From: Acephala macrosclerotiorum
Taxonomy: Eukaryota > Ascomycota > Leotiomycetes > Helotiales > Mollisiaceae
Direction: 5' to 3'
Assembly (NCBI GenBank): GCA_014904845.1
Contig: MU119268.1
Location: forward strand, 62,001-126,000
DNA: 64,000 nt
The notes under the pieces are model-generated. The model worked only from the letters and a program-made list of their open reading frames with translations. It did not search any database and was not told where the DNA came from. A program made the translations under genes and the position numbers. Of this stretch, positions 1 through 11,676 are shown piece after piece (the stretch's first letter is position 1; each line of letters begins with the position of its first letter).

Positions 1-2
1 AA

Positions 3-476
3 CTTTTCGAAACAACGGAAATCACAGTCGCCGACCTCCAAGCAGTAGCTGACTCCCAAGGTGTCTCCTTCAAACCCGGAGATATCCTCTTTGTTCACAG
101 CGGCTACGTGAAGGCTCTCGAAGCCCTGGGTGCTTCCTCAGAAGCTGACGCCAAGACTTATGTCACCACACCGAACATGCCAGGAATTGGCGTCAAAAGC
201 TGTGAGGAAAGTCTAAAATGGATCTGGGAGAAACAGTTTGCTGCCGTGGTGGGAGATATGATTGCTTTCGAGGTGGCACCTTTCCAGAGTACAACACATT
301 GGATGCATGAGTGGCTGCTGGCGGGGTGGGGGATGCCAATTGGGGAGCTGTTTGATTTGGAGAGGTTGGCGACTGAGTGTCGAAGGTTGAAGAAGTGGAC
401 CTTCTTCTTTAGTAGCGTTCCGTTGAATGTTCCTGGCGGTGTAGCGAGTCCTCCTAATGGAGTTGCGATACTGTAA
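3..476 (+). CDS. Cyclase-family protein, C-terminal part (5' end outside window)
   Basis: The reading frame is open from the window edge to a TAA at 474-476, so this is the last ~157 residues of a longer gene. The segment GDILFVHSGY (encoded near 81-110), followed later by THWMHEWLLAGWGMPIGELF, matches the C-terminal half of the fungal putative cyclase family (PF04199, kynurenine-formamidase-like fold), whose members end in a conserved W/GMPIGE-L-F-D-L region. The family is metal-dependent and acts on small carboxylate or amide substrates; the substrate here is unknown. The metal-binding HxGTHxDxPxH-type motif would lie upstream of the window and cannot be checked. No internal stop or splice site is needed, so this part reads as a functional terminal exon. 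The internal GTG at 108 is not a start codon. Confidence 0.8.
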   Translation, partial: LFETTEITVADLQAVADSQGVSFKPGDILFVHSGYVKALEALGASSEADAKTYVTTPNMPGIGVKSCEESLKWIWEKQFAAVVGDMIAFEVAPFQSTTHWMHEWLLAGWGMPIGELFDLERLATECRRLKKWTFFFSSVPLNVPGGVASPPNGVAIL

Positions 477-1875
477 CAACCGGATGGGCCATGATACAGA
501 TGGCAAATCTCCCGGTTTTGCAAACGACAATGTGTTGAAGCGCAACAGACTTATGTTTGTATTAACTTCAGAGCAGAGCAATCAGCTGTCACTAGTTAAG
601 CGTATCCTTACCTGACTCTAGGCTGCTGCTTCTTGGCGACCTAGAGAGTTTGGGAGACCCACTTCTCTGAATCCATGACTTTAGACCCTTCACACTATAG
701 CAAATACCGTGGTGTAAGACCAATGAATTTCACACCTCTGCTATGAATCACCTTAAGTGCAGTGATTTTTCCTCTGGTTATATAATAACTTGTACAAGTT
801 ACCTTGTCTTTGGCAACTTTTGGGAGGTGAGTACTAAAAAATTGTATGGTGTACCCTCGATCATATTTTAGTATGCTACTCAGGTGGCATTCAACCAGTT
901 CTATAATACGTACTTTTTGACAACTTTTATTCGCTATCAGAGATTGGGACGTTGAAAGAGCGAGACATATCATCAGGGGGTACAAGGCAGAAACGTAAAA
1001 TACGGCTGGCAAAACGCCTTTTAGAGCAAGTAAATTTTCTTTCGTGGGAAAGAGGGAGTACGATTTGAACTGCTTACCCATAGTTGCATCCGCAACTAAT
1101 ATTTTTTTTTTTTTTCATACTGTTCATGCTTTTGACGTTCTCCTTGCACGCGGACTCATCGAGCAACCTCGCCAAATCGAGAGAGCGACTTCCTATTGCG
1201 CGTAACAACAGCTTGCAATTCGACGAGACATCCCTCGGACTATAACTTTGTGCCTCTACATCCCATAGTTTTCATCGACGCGCAACATAGCCACGAAAAT
1301 TTTTGGATATCTTCGGACCCACATACATATTACCTCGCCGACGCGAAAAGCACGACCCTTCATGCAATAGAGCTTCCATTGGGCTTCAGAACACCCACTT
1401 TTCAACATGCCACGCGAAAAACTTCCGACCCTGCTGCTTTTACTCTAGCGGGCGTCTAGAAGCTAGCATAAGAGCGAGCGGCTAACATATCTTCGACGTG
1501 GGATAAGATACATCGGATTGCGGAAAGATACGAAGTTGTTGCTAAAAAAGGTTAAGGGAAGCGTCCGTTTCCTTGTTGGTTTTATTGGGGGCAATTTAAG
1601 TCACGCTTCGCTGATGTAGGGTAGATCATAGCCTTCAGTCCATGCATTGTAAGATTGTTGCACTTGCAACCGATGAGGTCCTTCTACCCCAAATGAGATC
1701 ACGTAGCAAGTCAGCCATATCTGAGACAGAACTTTCATTAATTCGCAGAAACAGCCTTACAGGTACGATTAGATTGTCTACCTCAACTTAATTTCTCCAT
1801 CTCTCATTCGCCTTGAAAAGCAGCAATATCGAGAGAAAACAAGGCACTCCAACAGGGTCGATAACAGATCCATCC
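477..1875. other. Intergenic, no supported gene
   Basis: Spacer between two converging genes. It holds a 14-T run at 1102-1115 and a 128-codon open frame on the minus strand (695-1081) with no recognisable domain, no signal peptide and no splice context. I see no RNA gene or repeat. Confidence 0.6.
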
Positions 1876-4294
1876 TCACATCACACTCTGGAATATCTCA
1901 TGGCCTTCCTCCAACTTCTTGATTTGTTCCTCCAAGTAGGATCGATGGCGTCGAGTATTGGAAGGTTCCAAAGCAAGAGCCTCAGCTTGGGAAGCCTCGA
2001 GGCTGTTGACGACGACTGGAGAGAAGATATTCTCAAGACCACGAATAATGTGACGTTCAATGACTTGAGTGGTGACGTTCGCTACGAAAACTTTTTGCAT
2101 CACCTGCGAGATGTTAGTAAAGTCCGAGGTTGATGCCTAGGAGAATAGGTAGCAAGCTGCTCGAAATGTACTTACCTTGTAGATGGCGAAGAGGCCATCC
2201 AAAGCTTCCTCACACGCGAATTCATTCATGTCGGGCGTGGTAGCAAGAGTGAAGTTGGCGATAGCAGTGGCCGTGTCAACGTCAGTGACTGGGAAGCCAT
2301 TCTCATCATCCGTAACAGTTGTGGCAGCCATCAGAGCTTTCTTCAATGCCGCTTGCTGTCTTTGCTGGCGGCGCTTGGCGATAGTGTCAGTATAGTAGTG
2401 ATTGTAATTACTGATGTATTCCTTCAACTCAGAAACCAGCAAGTCTAGCTCCTTGAATGCTGCCCGATCACGCTGCTTGAGTTCCGGCTCGATTCTCAAG
2501 CCCCAAAGTCTGTTTGCAACGTCTTTTGGGCAGGTATCTTGGAGTAGCTTTCTCAAGAAACGACTACACACGGAGGAAACTTTGATGACATGAGACTTGG
2601 CGTAATGCTCCCAGTTGGATGATTGCTCCCAGAAAAGGGCATGTATGAGTAGAGGATTGAAATTTCCGATGAGCTCGCGACCTCTGCTTTGTTTGACAAC
2701 TCTGCCAACCCATTGTACGGCCTCGGCCTGGCTCATATGCTTGGGGCTGTGCTTGCCTCTGGGGCAGATAGATTGTGGCCATTGGAATTCATCGTCTTTG
2801 TCACTCTTATCCTCTTCCTCTTCGTCGTCGTCATCCTTACGGATTGACGGCATGCTGATATCATATTTGTGGCCATTCAGGCGAATATCCTCCTCAAACT
2901 GGGAATTCAGTGTTTGAATAACTGCACGTGTTCTTGCCAGAGTAGAGGGAGCGTCCAGTGAGAAGTTGGGGTCAACATCTGTGAGAAAGTAGCTGCCTTC
3001 GTATTGCCCCTTAACTGCCGCCGTGCAAATCGAGTGGAAGTCTTGACTCATCTGTGCTAGATAGTTTTTGCACTCAATAGCTGTTGAACGCTTAACACCA
3101 AGGAGCTCGTGTTCGTTTCGATTTTTGCTCAACTGGGACTCGAGCTCCTTGTGAAGTTGTGGGAGCTCTCTCTTGATGTGTTCAAAGAGCAGAGCGCAGA
3201 GCCGAGTTCGAAGGGTATCGACTCCCAAACAATCCGGAGACAAAGTATTCCAAGAAGTGGTTCGGAAGAAAGTCGCCTCAGCGATGTCCCTCTCTTCGAT
3301 GGAGAAGTCTCTTTCTTCGAAGCTACGATTCTTGAGAACATGCCAACCCAACTTGAAGAAGATATCCATGTTGTTCGCAAGATCAATGAAGTTCTTTTGA
3401 GAACCCGAGCCTTCCGAGGGTCCATCAGGCTTGGTGATGACGCCCAAAGTACGATCACCATCAGGATCAACGTCCCGGACCTTCTCTAGGATCTTTTGGT
3501 TGGCATAATCATTTGTTGCACAGACGACGGCGAGACAGATCGTGCGGGGTTGCTTAATGTAGTGGTCGGTGATTTCCGTAACCATGTCGACATCAGCCTT
3601 GGTTACACCTCGAGTTGATGTCGCGATGAGGCCCGGGATGTCGACCAGGGTAAGTTGTGGTTGATTGGGCCCAGCGATCTCGATGCTGAGGACATCCCGA
3701 GCGAATGCGCGCGTGGAGGCAGTAGTGGTGTCACCTTTAGAGATTCCCATGACAGCCATTGCCGCATCCATGACGCGTGGGAGTTCATCGAAATTTGCAA
3801 TGGCTTGGACGAATTCCTTGATTTTCTCCTGCTCAGATGTAGGGCGGGTTTTGTCTGGGATGACCTTTATCGTCAGCGATTCTGAAGCGGCGCATCGAAG
3901 GCTGATCTCGGTAGCATAACGCGTGCACAGGCCGTCGTTGCGAGGGAATGGGACCCGCGTAATGGCCTCGAGGACAGAACTCTTTCCTGCAGATTGATCG
4001 CCACAGACGACGATTTGAGGGAGCGAGAGGTCGCCTTCGAGACCGCATTTGCGAATTTGTACGACCTGATGAAGTGTCAGCTTCAATAATCTGTGGTTGC
4101 GCTGAAATTCCACGCGCACTTACCATGTCGAGAACGCGTCGTTGCTCATCGCTCTGGAGACCCTCGAGAGAAAGCATCATGCCAGAGGGGTCCGACGTGG
4201 TCAGAGGTTGCAACTCTTCTGCAGGAGAAGTTGTCGACTCTGTTGGGGTCGTTAATCTTGACATCGTGACGACGGTCGAGTCTGGTCGAAACAA
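1876..4294 (-). CDS. Dynamin-superfamily GTPase (fungal Mx/DLP-like)
   Basis: Three exons: 4124-4294, 2176-4065 and 1876-2103, joined by 58- and 72-nt introns with GTAAGT donors. The predicted protein is about 762 residues. The N-terminal GTPase domain has all key motifs: P-loop GDQSAGKS (about 79-86), G3 DIPG (about 199-202) and G4 TKPD (about 268-271). The middle is the stalk region with an acidic insert (DDDDEEEEDKSDKDDE). The last exon gives a typical GTPase effector domain ending in coiled-coil. Dynamin-like proteins oligomerise on membranes and hydrolyse GTP to remodel or constrict them. Filamentous ascomycetes carry many extra copies of this Mx-like type with no assigned function, beyond Vps1 and Dnm1. 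No PH or proline-rich domain is present. Start may be 4294 or 4264 (MSRLT). The gene appears intact. Confidence 0.92.
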
Positions 4295-5929
4295 GTGTGA
4301 AGATCGAGAGGGGGAGTTAACTGATGGGAGTTGAGTAGAATTTGATCACACTAGCGTCACACTAGCCTCGAAATAAGTTGTGATATCAATCGGGTGTTGC
4401 GAAATTGATGTTGAGCCGAGAACTTTAGCAAGTAGGTTCTTTGAGGTGATGGCGAATGAAATCTTTAAAGTTGAGGGGGAAACGCCACATATAAATCAGA
4501 GAAATCTCCCCAGGGCCGCTCCAGGGCCGACGAGATGCTTCTAAACTTCTTGCATTGAGGCTGCAGTACTGGAGGTGCAGCGGAAAGCAACAGAGATCAA
4601 TCAACCAAGGCTGAGGACTTGCAGAAATGAAGCGTACGGCGTGAAATCTGCCTTGGAGAGTTCAACGTCATATTCTGCAGGGGAGGGCGCCGTTTCGAAG
4701 ACCTCCCAACAAGTAATGAGCAAGAACCCGCAAGACCAAGGATGCATTGAAAGTCCCTATGGTGCTCGGTGAGGATGTTTTCAGGGGTTCTCAGCTCTCG
4801 ATGAGAGGTACATGGGAAGAGCTGCACTCAGCCGTGAAATGACAGTCAAGCTTTCGGCTTGTACCAATATAAATCATCAACTCTGTTTGCTGCTTTTCAA
4901 GATATGTTACTCTCTCGCATATTTCGCTGCTAGGCTTCTGAATCATGCGCAGGACCCCGTTCTAAGCGGGAGTTCACTTGAATAAGAACTCAGACTCAGA
5001 GACGGTAGCATTTCGTACGAGTATAAGTCGGCAAGTGAAAGCCTCATTCGCATCATTACGGGAAGTCCGATTGAGATGAAACTCGTGGGAGGCCATCAAT
5101 ACGTTGGCCAGCTTGACCACCGACCGGGCCACGAACAGAGGGCATTAATGTACCACTCGAAGACAGCCTGCCAGGTGAGAAGAATCAGGACAAGATCCTC
5201 GGTCTTAGAGATTCTTGGCACCGAAAACAAATAATGCGAGCCCATCAAATGAGCCTTTGCGTTGTAAAGTGTTGGTGATGAAGAAAGGAAGAAAGCGCTG
5301 GAGAGAAATTTTGCGACATGCCCCTGAAGCACTAGAACACTGCGCTAGGCTGCCTGCATCCTCCCTAAGCCTAAATGACCCCACACCCGGCGTTCACAGG
5401 CTCAATAATCAGCAGCACTAGGCTGGAAAGTTATCAAGGCAGCTTAATGTTGGAAACAGGAAAAGGCCGTCTAAGCGCTGACCGCAAGGCTTCTTTCTTG
5501 AAAAGTCGTGAGTTACTTCGTATACTTAGTTGCCTGGAACTCGATGTTGGAAGGTTGCACTGCCACTTTGTGCGACACGCCACACCTCCTTCTGGACCTC
5601 TACTAGTCGCAATGCTGCTTGGGACCGTTAGGCGTTTTTGATTTCAGACACAAACTCTCACTTCATTCGCATGCCACATAATATATTGACTTTCTTGTTC
5701 AAGTTCAAATTATCGAAGAAATTTAAGGACATGTTCATTCGGAGAAGGTCTCGACCCTCCAGCCGCCGGCCGTACATCTTTTGCTTCCGTCACTTCTTGA
5801 CGACATTTTCTCATTTTCAGTCCATTATGATCACTGCTCTGAATCTAACAATTCCCTTCAACATTGCTTCTAATATTATGTCAGTAAATTTTTAATTTCA
5901 TGCAAAAATGCTACGTAAGATTACCATGA
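4295..5929. other. Intergenic, no supported gene
   Basis: Upstream region of the dynamin gene and downstream flank of the dehydrogenase relic. A direct repeat of TCACACTAGC lies near 4346-4368. Open frames here are short, on both strands, and match no family I recognise. Confidence 0.6.
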
Positions 5930-6436
5930 GCATCATTTGCTTTGCTCGAGTGGGAACTTCTCGACCATGCAGTTGATATCCTCCAGCTCAGTGAACTGGA
6001 TAGCATCCTCAGAGTTGAAATGATGGCCACTAGGCCAAACTTGAACCGAAAGTCTTTTTCTAAGTTTTCTGGGGTTGGCACTTCTTCTTTGGGTCATGTC
6101 GGACATCCTTACTATGGTCTGAGTATCGATTGAGATCTCTCCAGGGACTGTACCGATTGATCAGCTTTGCGTGTAAAAATCAGTGGCCAAGCAAGGCTTA
6201 CCAGACAAGATGAGTAACTTTCCCATAACACCCAAATTTTTCAAAAGTGGTGGTACGGCGCTGGCACTTGAAGCCGTGGATACAATCAAATCTGCCCCTC
6301 CCGGCTTCTGCAAAGCTTCCCCAGCATCAATCTTGCTCTCGTCAATGTACTCATGAGCACCCAGTTCTCTCGCAAACTTCTCTTTCTATCCATCTCGAGA
6401 CAGAGCAACCACACGATATCCAAATTTATTGGCATA

Positions 6437-6479
6437 AGTCAAACACCCTATTAACCGGCCACCCCCTAAGTCGGCCGCC
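6437..6479 (+). repeat. Left terminal inverted repeat of the Fot1-like element
   Basis: Forty-three bases identical to the reverse complement of 8229-8271. After one inserted C the similarity continues for a few more bases (TCGCTTA). CpA dinucleotides are retained here although the element interior has lost most of them. Confidence 0.95.
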
Positions 6480-6589
6480 CTCGCTTAGCACACCGCCACT
6501 CCCACACTCCCACTTTAGAATTAAATATTTTAATTATTCTTTAATGAAACTTCTTCAAACTTTGTAATTAGTTAGAAGTGATTATAAAA

Positions 6590-8140
6590 CCTTTATATAC
6601 TGAAGACGATATTTAGTACGCGCTTAGGGATATAACTAATAGCAAGTCCGAGCGCAAAGCTAATCTCGAGTGGAGTGTACTACGAGTTACACTTTAAGAC
6701 AGGAAATTAAGCCGCTTCTCTCGATTAAAAGCTTATATATATCGTTAAAAGCTTTTTTTAATTTAAAAACAACGTCTTACGGATTAGGTACTTGTTTAAA
6801 AACGCTTTAAACAGAATTCAATTTATAGGTAGATTCGAGCTTTTATCGGACGGATTTTAGCTACTAAATATAATGTAATACTACTTAGAAAGCGTTAAAT
6901 AATCGGTTTTTTTCGCCGGAATTTTATTCTTAAAACTAAAAAGCAATTTAAGATTAATTCTACACGCATTAATAGCGCTACTTCCGATATTCTTAAAGAT
7001 TAGTTTTAAAAATTGAAAGTTTCGATTATTAAAGCTATTAAACCGGAAAACCGTTAGAATATAAACGAAGCAAAAATTATAAAAAGCTAAAAAGAGAATA
7101 GACTAGTAGTAAAAAGTATCGAGAAGCATTTTATTCAAAAGAAATAATTAAAATCTAAAGTTTAGATTTTATTTATCGAGTGTATTTTAATAATCGAGAG
7201 AGTATTATATCTATTAATCATATTTAAAAGTAAATCAGTCTAATAATAATAGTTTTTTATAGGATTATATTTTTATAAAAACTAAAAGTTTATTACAATT
7301 AAAAATAGATAGACTTTTAACGATACTACTTTTAAATAGTTATAAAAAGTCTTTATATTTTAAACGGTACTACGTGACTTTAAAGAGCTCCGTTTACTTA
7401 TATTAGACGGCTATAAAAGTCATAAAATACTAGAGTTTATATAGGAGTATTATTCGAATAATATTTATTTATTATTCTTATTACTACATACTTTACATAT
7501 GTTTTAATCTTTAGATTTATTCGTATTCTCTTCTTTAAAGTATGTTTACCGAAAGCGGTTTAGTGCTTTAGCTCTTTTAAACGATTTAACCCCTATTAAA
7601 AAGCGGAACTTTTTAGACTATTATAAGCTAGCTCGAATAAATGCTTTAACAATTACAAATTGTAAAACAAAGTAATTAATTTCAAAATTATAATCGATCA
7701 AATTATTGAAACTTTTTATAAATCGATTATTACTTAAAAATAGTAATAAAGCGGCCGAGCTAACTCTAAAGACTTTAGCAAAAAATCTAATATTTAAATA
7801 GAACTAAAATATATTATTAATTGCTTTTAAAACTTTTCAAAAAAATAAAAATATTCGAGATTATACTCGTCAAATTACGAGACTTAAAATAGCTAACTCT
7901 ATAATTACTAAAGTACTTTTTAAAAAAGTAATTAAAAGCTTAAACGATAAAGACTTTATTATTGTACAATATAAGCGTCGAATCAAGCAACTTAAGACTA
8001 AAGTAGTGCAACTTAAGCCTAGAAAGCGGCGAAAAGTAATAATTAGTCCAAATTCCAAGTTCGTCGATATCGAAACTATTTACAAAGCACAAATAAAAGC
8101 TAGGGACCGCCAAAATGTACCGTTAGACTCTAATGGCCTT
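6590..8140 (+). pseudogene. Degenerate Fot1/pogo transposase
   Basis: Fragments on the plus strand match pogo-type transposases in the right order. Near 6600-6730 a helix-turn-helix-like segment reads ALRDITNSKSERKANLEW. Near 7380-7600 the DDE catalytic region is recognisable as LLILDGYKSHKILEF, then NNIYLLFLLLHTLH, then a PLDL-equivalent SLDLFVFSSLKYVYRKRF. Stops are TAG or TAA where homologous proteins have Gln or Trp, and several Gly/Pro positions are changed; this is the expected outcome of C-to-T transitions in CpA context. No translatable transposase remains, so the copy is non-autonomous. Confidence 0.85.
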
Positions 8141-8228
8141 ATTAGCGTTACTTCTACTTTATCTCACATAACTATTAAGGAATAAGGAAGTTATTGGGGT
8201 TGGAAGTGGGTAATAGTGAATTAAGCGA

Positions 8229-8271
8229 GGCGGCCGACTTAGGGGGTGGCCGGTTAATAGGGTGTTTGACT
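8229..8271 (-). repeat. Right terminal inverted repeat of the Fot1-like element
   Basis: Perfect inverted copy of 6437-6479, immediately followed by the TA target duplication at 8272-8273. Confidence 0.95.
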
Positions 8272-9048
8272 TATTGAATGGCCAGGCGACCCAGTCCACC
8301 AAGACCTAGAATTGCGACTGTGGATTCTGGTGGGATATTCATGTTGCGCATTGAGTTGAAGCAAGTCACGCTAGCGCAGAAGATAGGAGCGTATTTCGTC
8401 GCGTCGACATGAGACGGAACTCGAACTGATGCATTGTCACGAAGGATGCGGTACTCGGCATCTTCATTGGGAGTTAGTGTGAATCTAATTGATAATGGGT
8501 TGAGGGACATACATCCGCCATCTTTAGTAAGACCGTTTACGGCTGCTGCATCGCGCATTTGAAAACATCCTTTCTTGCAAACAACATAAGTACCTGCAAT
8601 CAACATTAATCAGTACTCTCGGATATAAAAGAGAGTCGGGGATCTGTTCTCAGTGGAACCCACCATCATGACCTCTATGCCACGGTCCTCCAGCTCGAGC
8701 ACCGATACTCCAATCGGTCACTCCTCGCCAAGGGCCACGATCTTTCCGATAGTCTCATGTCCGGGCACGATTGGACTGTTAGGGGTTATGTCAATAAATC
8801 CACCCCATATTCTGCCGATATCGAATTTCTGGAGTTATTCTTGAAGTTGACTAAATTGGGGGAGACTCACTACCCCGCAAATCCCGCACCATAATTCCGA
8901 GACTACGTATCCGAGTAGCAAATATCACAAGCTTCGACCTTGATTAGAATCTCTCCTTCACCAGGAAGCTTGAGTTCCGTCTCTTTGATTACCAGAGGAC
9001 TACCTGCCACCTTGAACGCCGCTCGCTTGTAAGTCTTGGGAGATTCAT

Positions 9049-9650
9049 ACTGGAAGTTCTATCTTCGGATGAAAGTTTCTTGCGAAGGTATACAGACTGA
9101 TCGGAAATGAAGAGGTGCTGATATCGATTAAACAATACTAGATTTCATCTTGATATATAACATCTTGTGGAAAGGAGAGCAGGAGAAACCGGTCACGATC
9201 CACGTGACTGCCTTCTAAAAGGAGTTCTGGAGTCGCTTCTGAAAGGAGTCAGGGAGTTGAAAATTTGTCAGCGACTCTGTAACGGGGCAATACAACCAAG
9301 AGATTTGTAAGGAAATATTTCCAATCCCATCTTCCAGTTGTTATTATTGTGATAGCGATCCTTCAGAGGTTGCTTCATACCTTGCCACCATTGCTTGTCC
9401 TGCCCCCCCTAAACTTAAGCGAGGTGGAGTCTAAACTTGTTTAGGATTGAGGACTTTGCATTTGTCATCACAATGCTATCGCTGTCGGCGATAGAGAATT
9501 ATTGTTGGACTTAGCCACAGTAAACTGGGTATCGAGGAGATCGAACGCGGTACGCTTTCTCCAAGGATGGTGAGGCTGCGACCCCTTTCCCCTGTCCTGG
9601 CTAAGCGATGCTCTTAAATCCGACGCTACGGTGATAAGCCGGATGGCCAT
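9049..9650. other. Intergenic between two pseudogenes
   Basis: Contains the former promoter of the dehydrogenase (minus-strand TTATATATC near 9158). A direct repeat of the type CTTCTRAAAGGAGT occurs twice around 9210-9250. No Zn2Cys6 DNA-binding cluster could be found upstream of the regulator relic that follows. A CCCCCCTAAACTTAAGCGAGGTGG stretch near 9405 loosely resembles the inner transposon terminus but is too short to call. Confidence 0.5.
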
Positions 9651-11415
9651 TTGCTCCCAAACTCCGTGAGTAGTACTTTCGCGAGCCCTATATACTCCAA
9701 GAAAGTTATCCTTGAGGACAACACTTGGATGACGGATGCCTCGGCTCGCGAGGAGTACCTGACTAGACTTCAAGACGAATACTTTCTGGACATGTTCTGG
9801 CAGTCGTATCACTGCACATATCAGATCATCAATGAAAACGAGTTCAAAGAACACTATAAATACTTATGGACTCCTGGAGTACATACTCGCAACCTTCACC
9901 TCTTGTGGACATTGTTTTGGCAATTTGCATGCAATACGGCGTTGCTTTCATAAACCGCAAAGGCCCCAGTACCGAGACCAAAACCAACATCGATGTTCAT
10001 GATGCCACCATCGCCGGTAGATGGTATTATCACAGATGTCAAACACTGTTGACAGCTGAGCTCGAAAGCCCCCCCATCTCGGCTCTACAATGCCATATCC
10101 TCTCAGTCGTCTACCTCTGTAACGCCTCATTCCAAAACATGGCTCATACGACCTTAGCTGTAGCTATACGAACAGCTCATATCCTCGGACTTCACTTAGA
10201 GCCCCCGGAAAACATGCCAAGAGCACAATCCGAGTCGCGAAAGAGGATATGGTGGACTCTCTACGCAATTGAAAGCAAGACGTGCCTGAAGCTTGGGCGT
10301 CCGATACAGTATCAGCTCGACTTGCACATCTGACATGCAGTCTTCTCGCCGACGATCATGAATTGGCCGCAACGTCTGAGCCTGGCTTTGCTCCTGTCGA
10401 TCAGAATGTCACTTGGCTTACGTGTGGACTTCAATTAGTGAAATTGATCCTGGCCGCTCAAGCAACCTACGCTGCGTGGTATGACAAATTTGCAGATACG
10501 TTGACCGAGAATCCAGGACAGGCTCGGTAAAACAACAAGCAGATACTGGAAACTTCTGCTGGCTGTCTCGTTCATGAGATCAAGCGGTTGCAAGAATAGC
10601 GAGACAATGTTCCCGATGCCATGAGGACTCAAAGGAAAGATGGAAGCAAACCATGCTTGACCCAAAGATCCCCCCTAGAAGCCAGTCTGTTCGCACCACT
10701 CTGGCTCAAAAGACAACGCATCTACCTCGAAATCCTCTACTGCAACCTAACAATGGATCTCTACCGACCATTTATCAGCTTCCCCTCATCCTCACACACC
10801 TCAACACTACCCGTTGAACACAATTCAATTTCCTGCGTCAAACACGCAATACCCATAACCACAATGATGCATCAGATTTTACACGAAACAGATATTATCC
10901 ACGGCTGGCATGAAGCTTTTCAATGGCAGTGAAACGCCACCCTCTCAATTGTCGGATTCATACTCGCCTATCCGAACCATGGAACAACGAACGAAGCACG
11001 CGAATCGATGAATGTTGTTGTGAATATGCTTGAGTATTTTGGGAAACAGTGCGCGATGGCAGCAAGTGCAGCTACTTTGGCTCGGGATCTTATTGCTAAA
11101 GCGGACTTTCCCATCGGTCGTAAGAATGATTCTGCATTATCTGGAGATATGACGAACACAAACAGCTTACAAGATCTCGACCTGAACAGTAGCTCGCTAG
11201 AGCAAGATGGGTTGCAGCAAGATAGCACGTTCGCGACGATCGAGTCGGATGAGCTTACGGGGTTGATGGATTTCGCTTTCTCCAATAGCATCGAGTGGCT
11301 TTCGGGCGAGACGAGTAATATCTCGGATACGTGGACTTTCACGCATGATCGAAGTCTCGATGGGATGTATGTTCAATTTCTCTGTCAAGTTTCGGACATT
11401 GTAAGGAGGAAATGA
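9651..11415 (+). pseudogene. Fungal Zn2Cys6-type transcription factor pseudogene (middle homology region)
   Basis: Plus-strand fragments match the fungal-specific transcription factor domain (PF04082 type). One reads LLDIV-type residues as PLVDIVLAICMQYGVAF, then a RWYYHRCQTLL helix, then TTLAVAIRTAHILGLHLEPP and the RIWWTLYAIE signature. Homologous sequence then continues as LEILYCNLTMDLYRPFI and NMLEYFGKQCAMAASAA. A one-base loss lies near 9890 and another frame change near 10310. In-frame stops lie at 10528-10530, near 10597 and at 10930-10932. The DNA-binding zinc cluster is not found. Such proteins usually regulate neighbouring metabolic genes; together with the dead dehydrogenase and epimerase and the intact exporter this suggests a lost pathway-specific regulator. 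Confidence 0.85.
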
Positions 11416-11676
11416 TTCAGGCAGAAAACAACTGACCATGCCGAACAAGGAATAAGGACGTAAAACAATATTTCGCGTGCATGGTCGCCTTTCGTCTACT
11501 ACGATCCTTGCTGAAATGGTGCTAAGAAGACAAGAAAAGAACCAAGGACAGTGCCCGACACGTGACCATTGTGCCCCTTGATTACCCCGCAGTTCCCCTA
11601 TCGCTCTACCGCTGAGCTCTGTTCCTACCTCTTTTGCCCCAAGTCGACGGTCGCAATAATCAAGCTCCAGTTTCAC

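Larger units (their letters stand above)
6437..8271 (+). mobile_element. Fot1/pogo-type DNA transposon (Tc1-mariner superfamily), RIP-degraded
   Basis: The 1835-bp element is bounded by perfect 43-bp terminal inverted repeats beginning AGTCAAACACCCTATTAACC, with TA on both sides (6435-6436 and 8272-8273), the target duplication expected of Tc1/mariner elements. Length and terminal sequence fit the Fot1/Pot2 group. Removing the element and one TA restores a continuous dehydrogenase reading frame across a tyrosine codon (TAT), so the ends are exact. The interior is AT-rich, CpA-poor and full of TAA/TAG on the coding strand, as RIP produces. Degraded transposase is recognisable on the plus strand (separate entry). 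Confidence 0.93.
5930..9048 (-). pseudogene. Zinc-type alcohol dehydrogenase pseudogene split by a transposon
   Basis: Read on the minus strand, degraded segments match fungal medium-chain zinc alcohol dehydrogenases in order. From about 9048: a CxxC-equivalent region with damage (CDICYSDT then a stop), a PGHE region near 8755, a KGCFQMRDAAAVNGLTKDGG-like segment near 8560, and VAILGLGGLGRLAIQ (nucleotide-binding motif) ending at 8274. The frame resumes at 6434 with YANKFGYRVVALSRDG and runs through ADLIVSTA and VQVWPSG to about 5941. The break is filled by a 1.84-kb transposon. Additional damage includes a one-base loss just after the old ATG (9048), a stop after CYSDT, a stop in the ALGEE segment and a stop after ALSRDG. 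An oxidoreductase of this type would oxidise alcohols with NAD(P); this copy cannot be functional. A TA-rich promoter-like stretch lies near 9158. Confidence 0.88.

Noticed and set aside
695..1081. 128-codon open frame on the minus strand
   Set aside because: No domain, signal peptide or splice context; amino-acid make-up is what moderately AT-rich spacer gives by chance.
5096..5332. Minus-strand frame with membrane-like residues
   Set aside because: Too short, no family match and no continuation by plausible splicing.
9400..9440. CCCCCTAAACTTAAGCGAGG stretch as a solo transposon end
   Set aside because: Only loose similarity to the inner part of the Fot1-like terminus and no partner or TA duplication.
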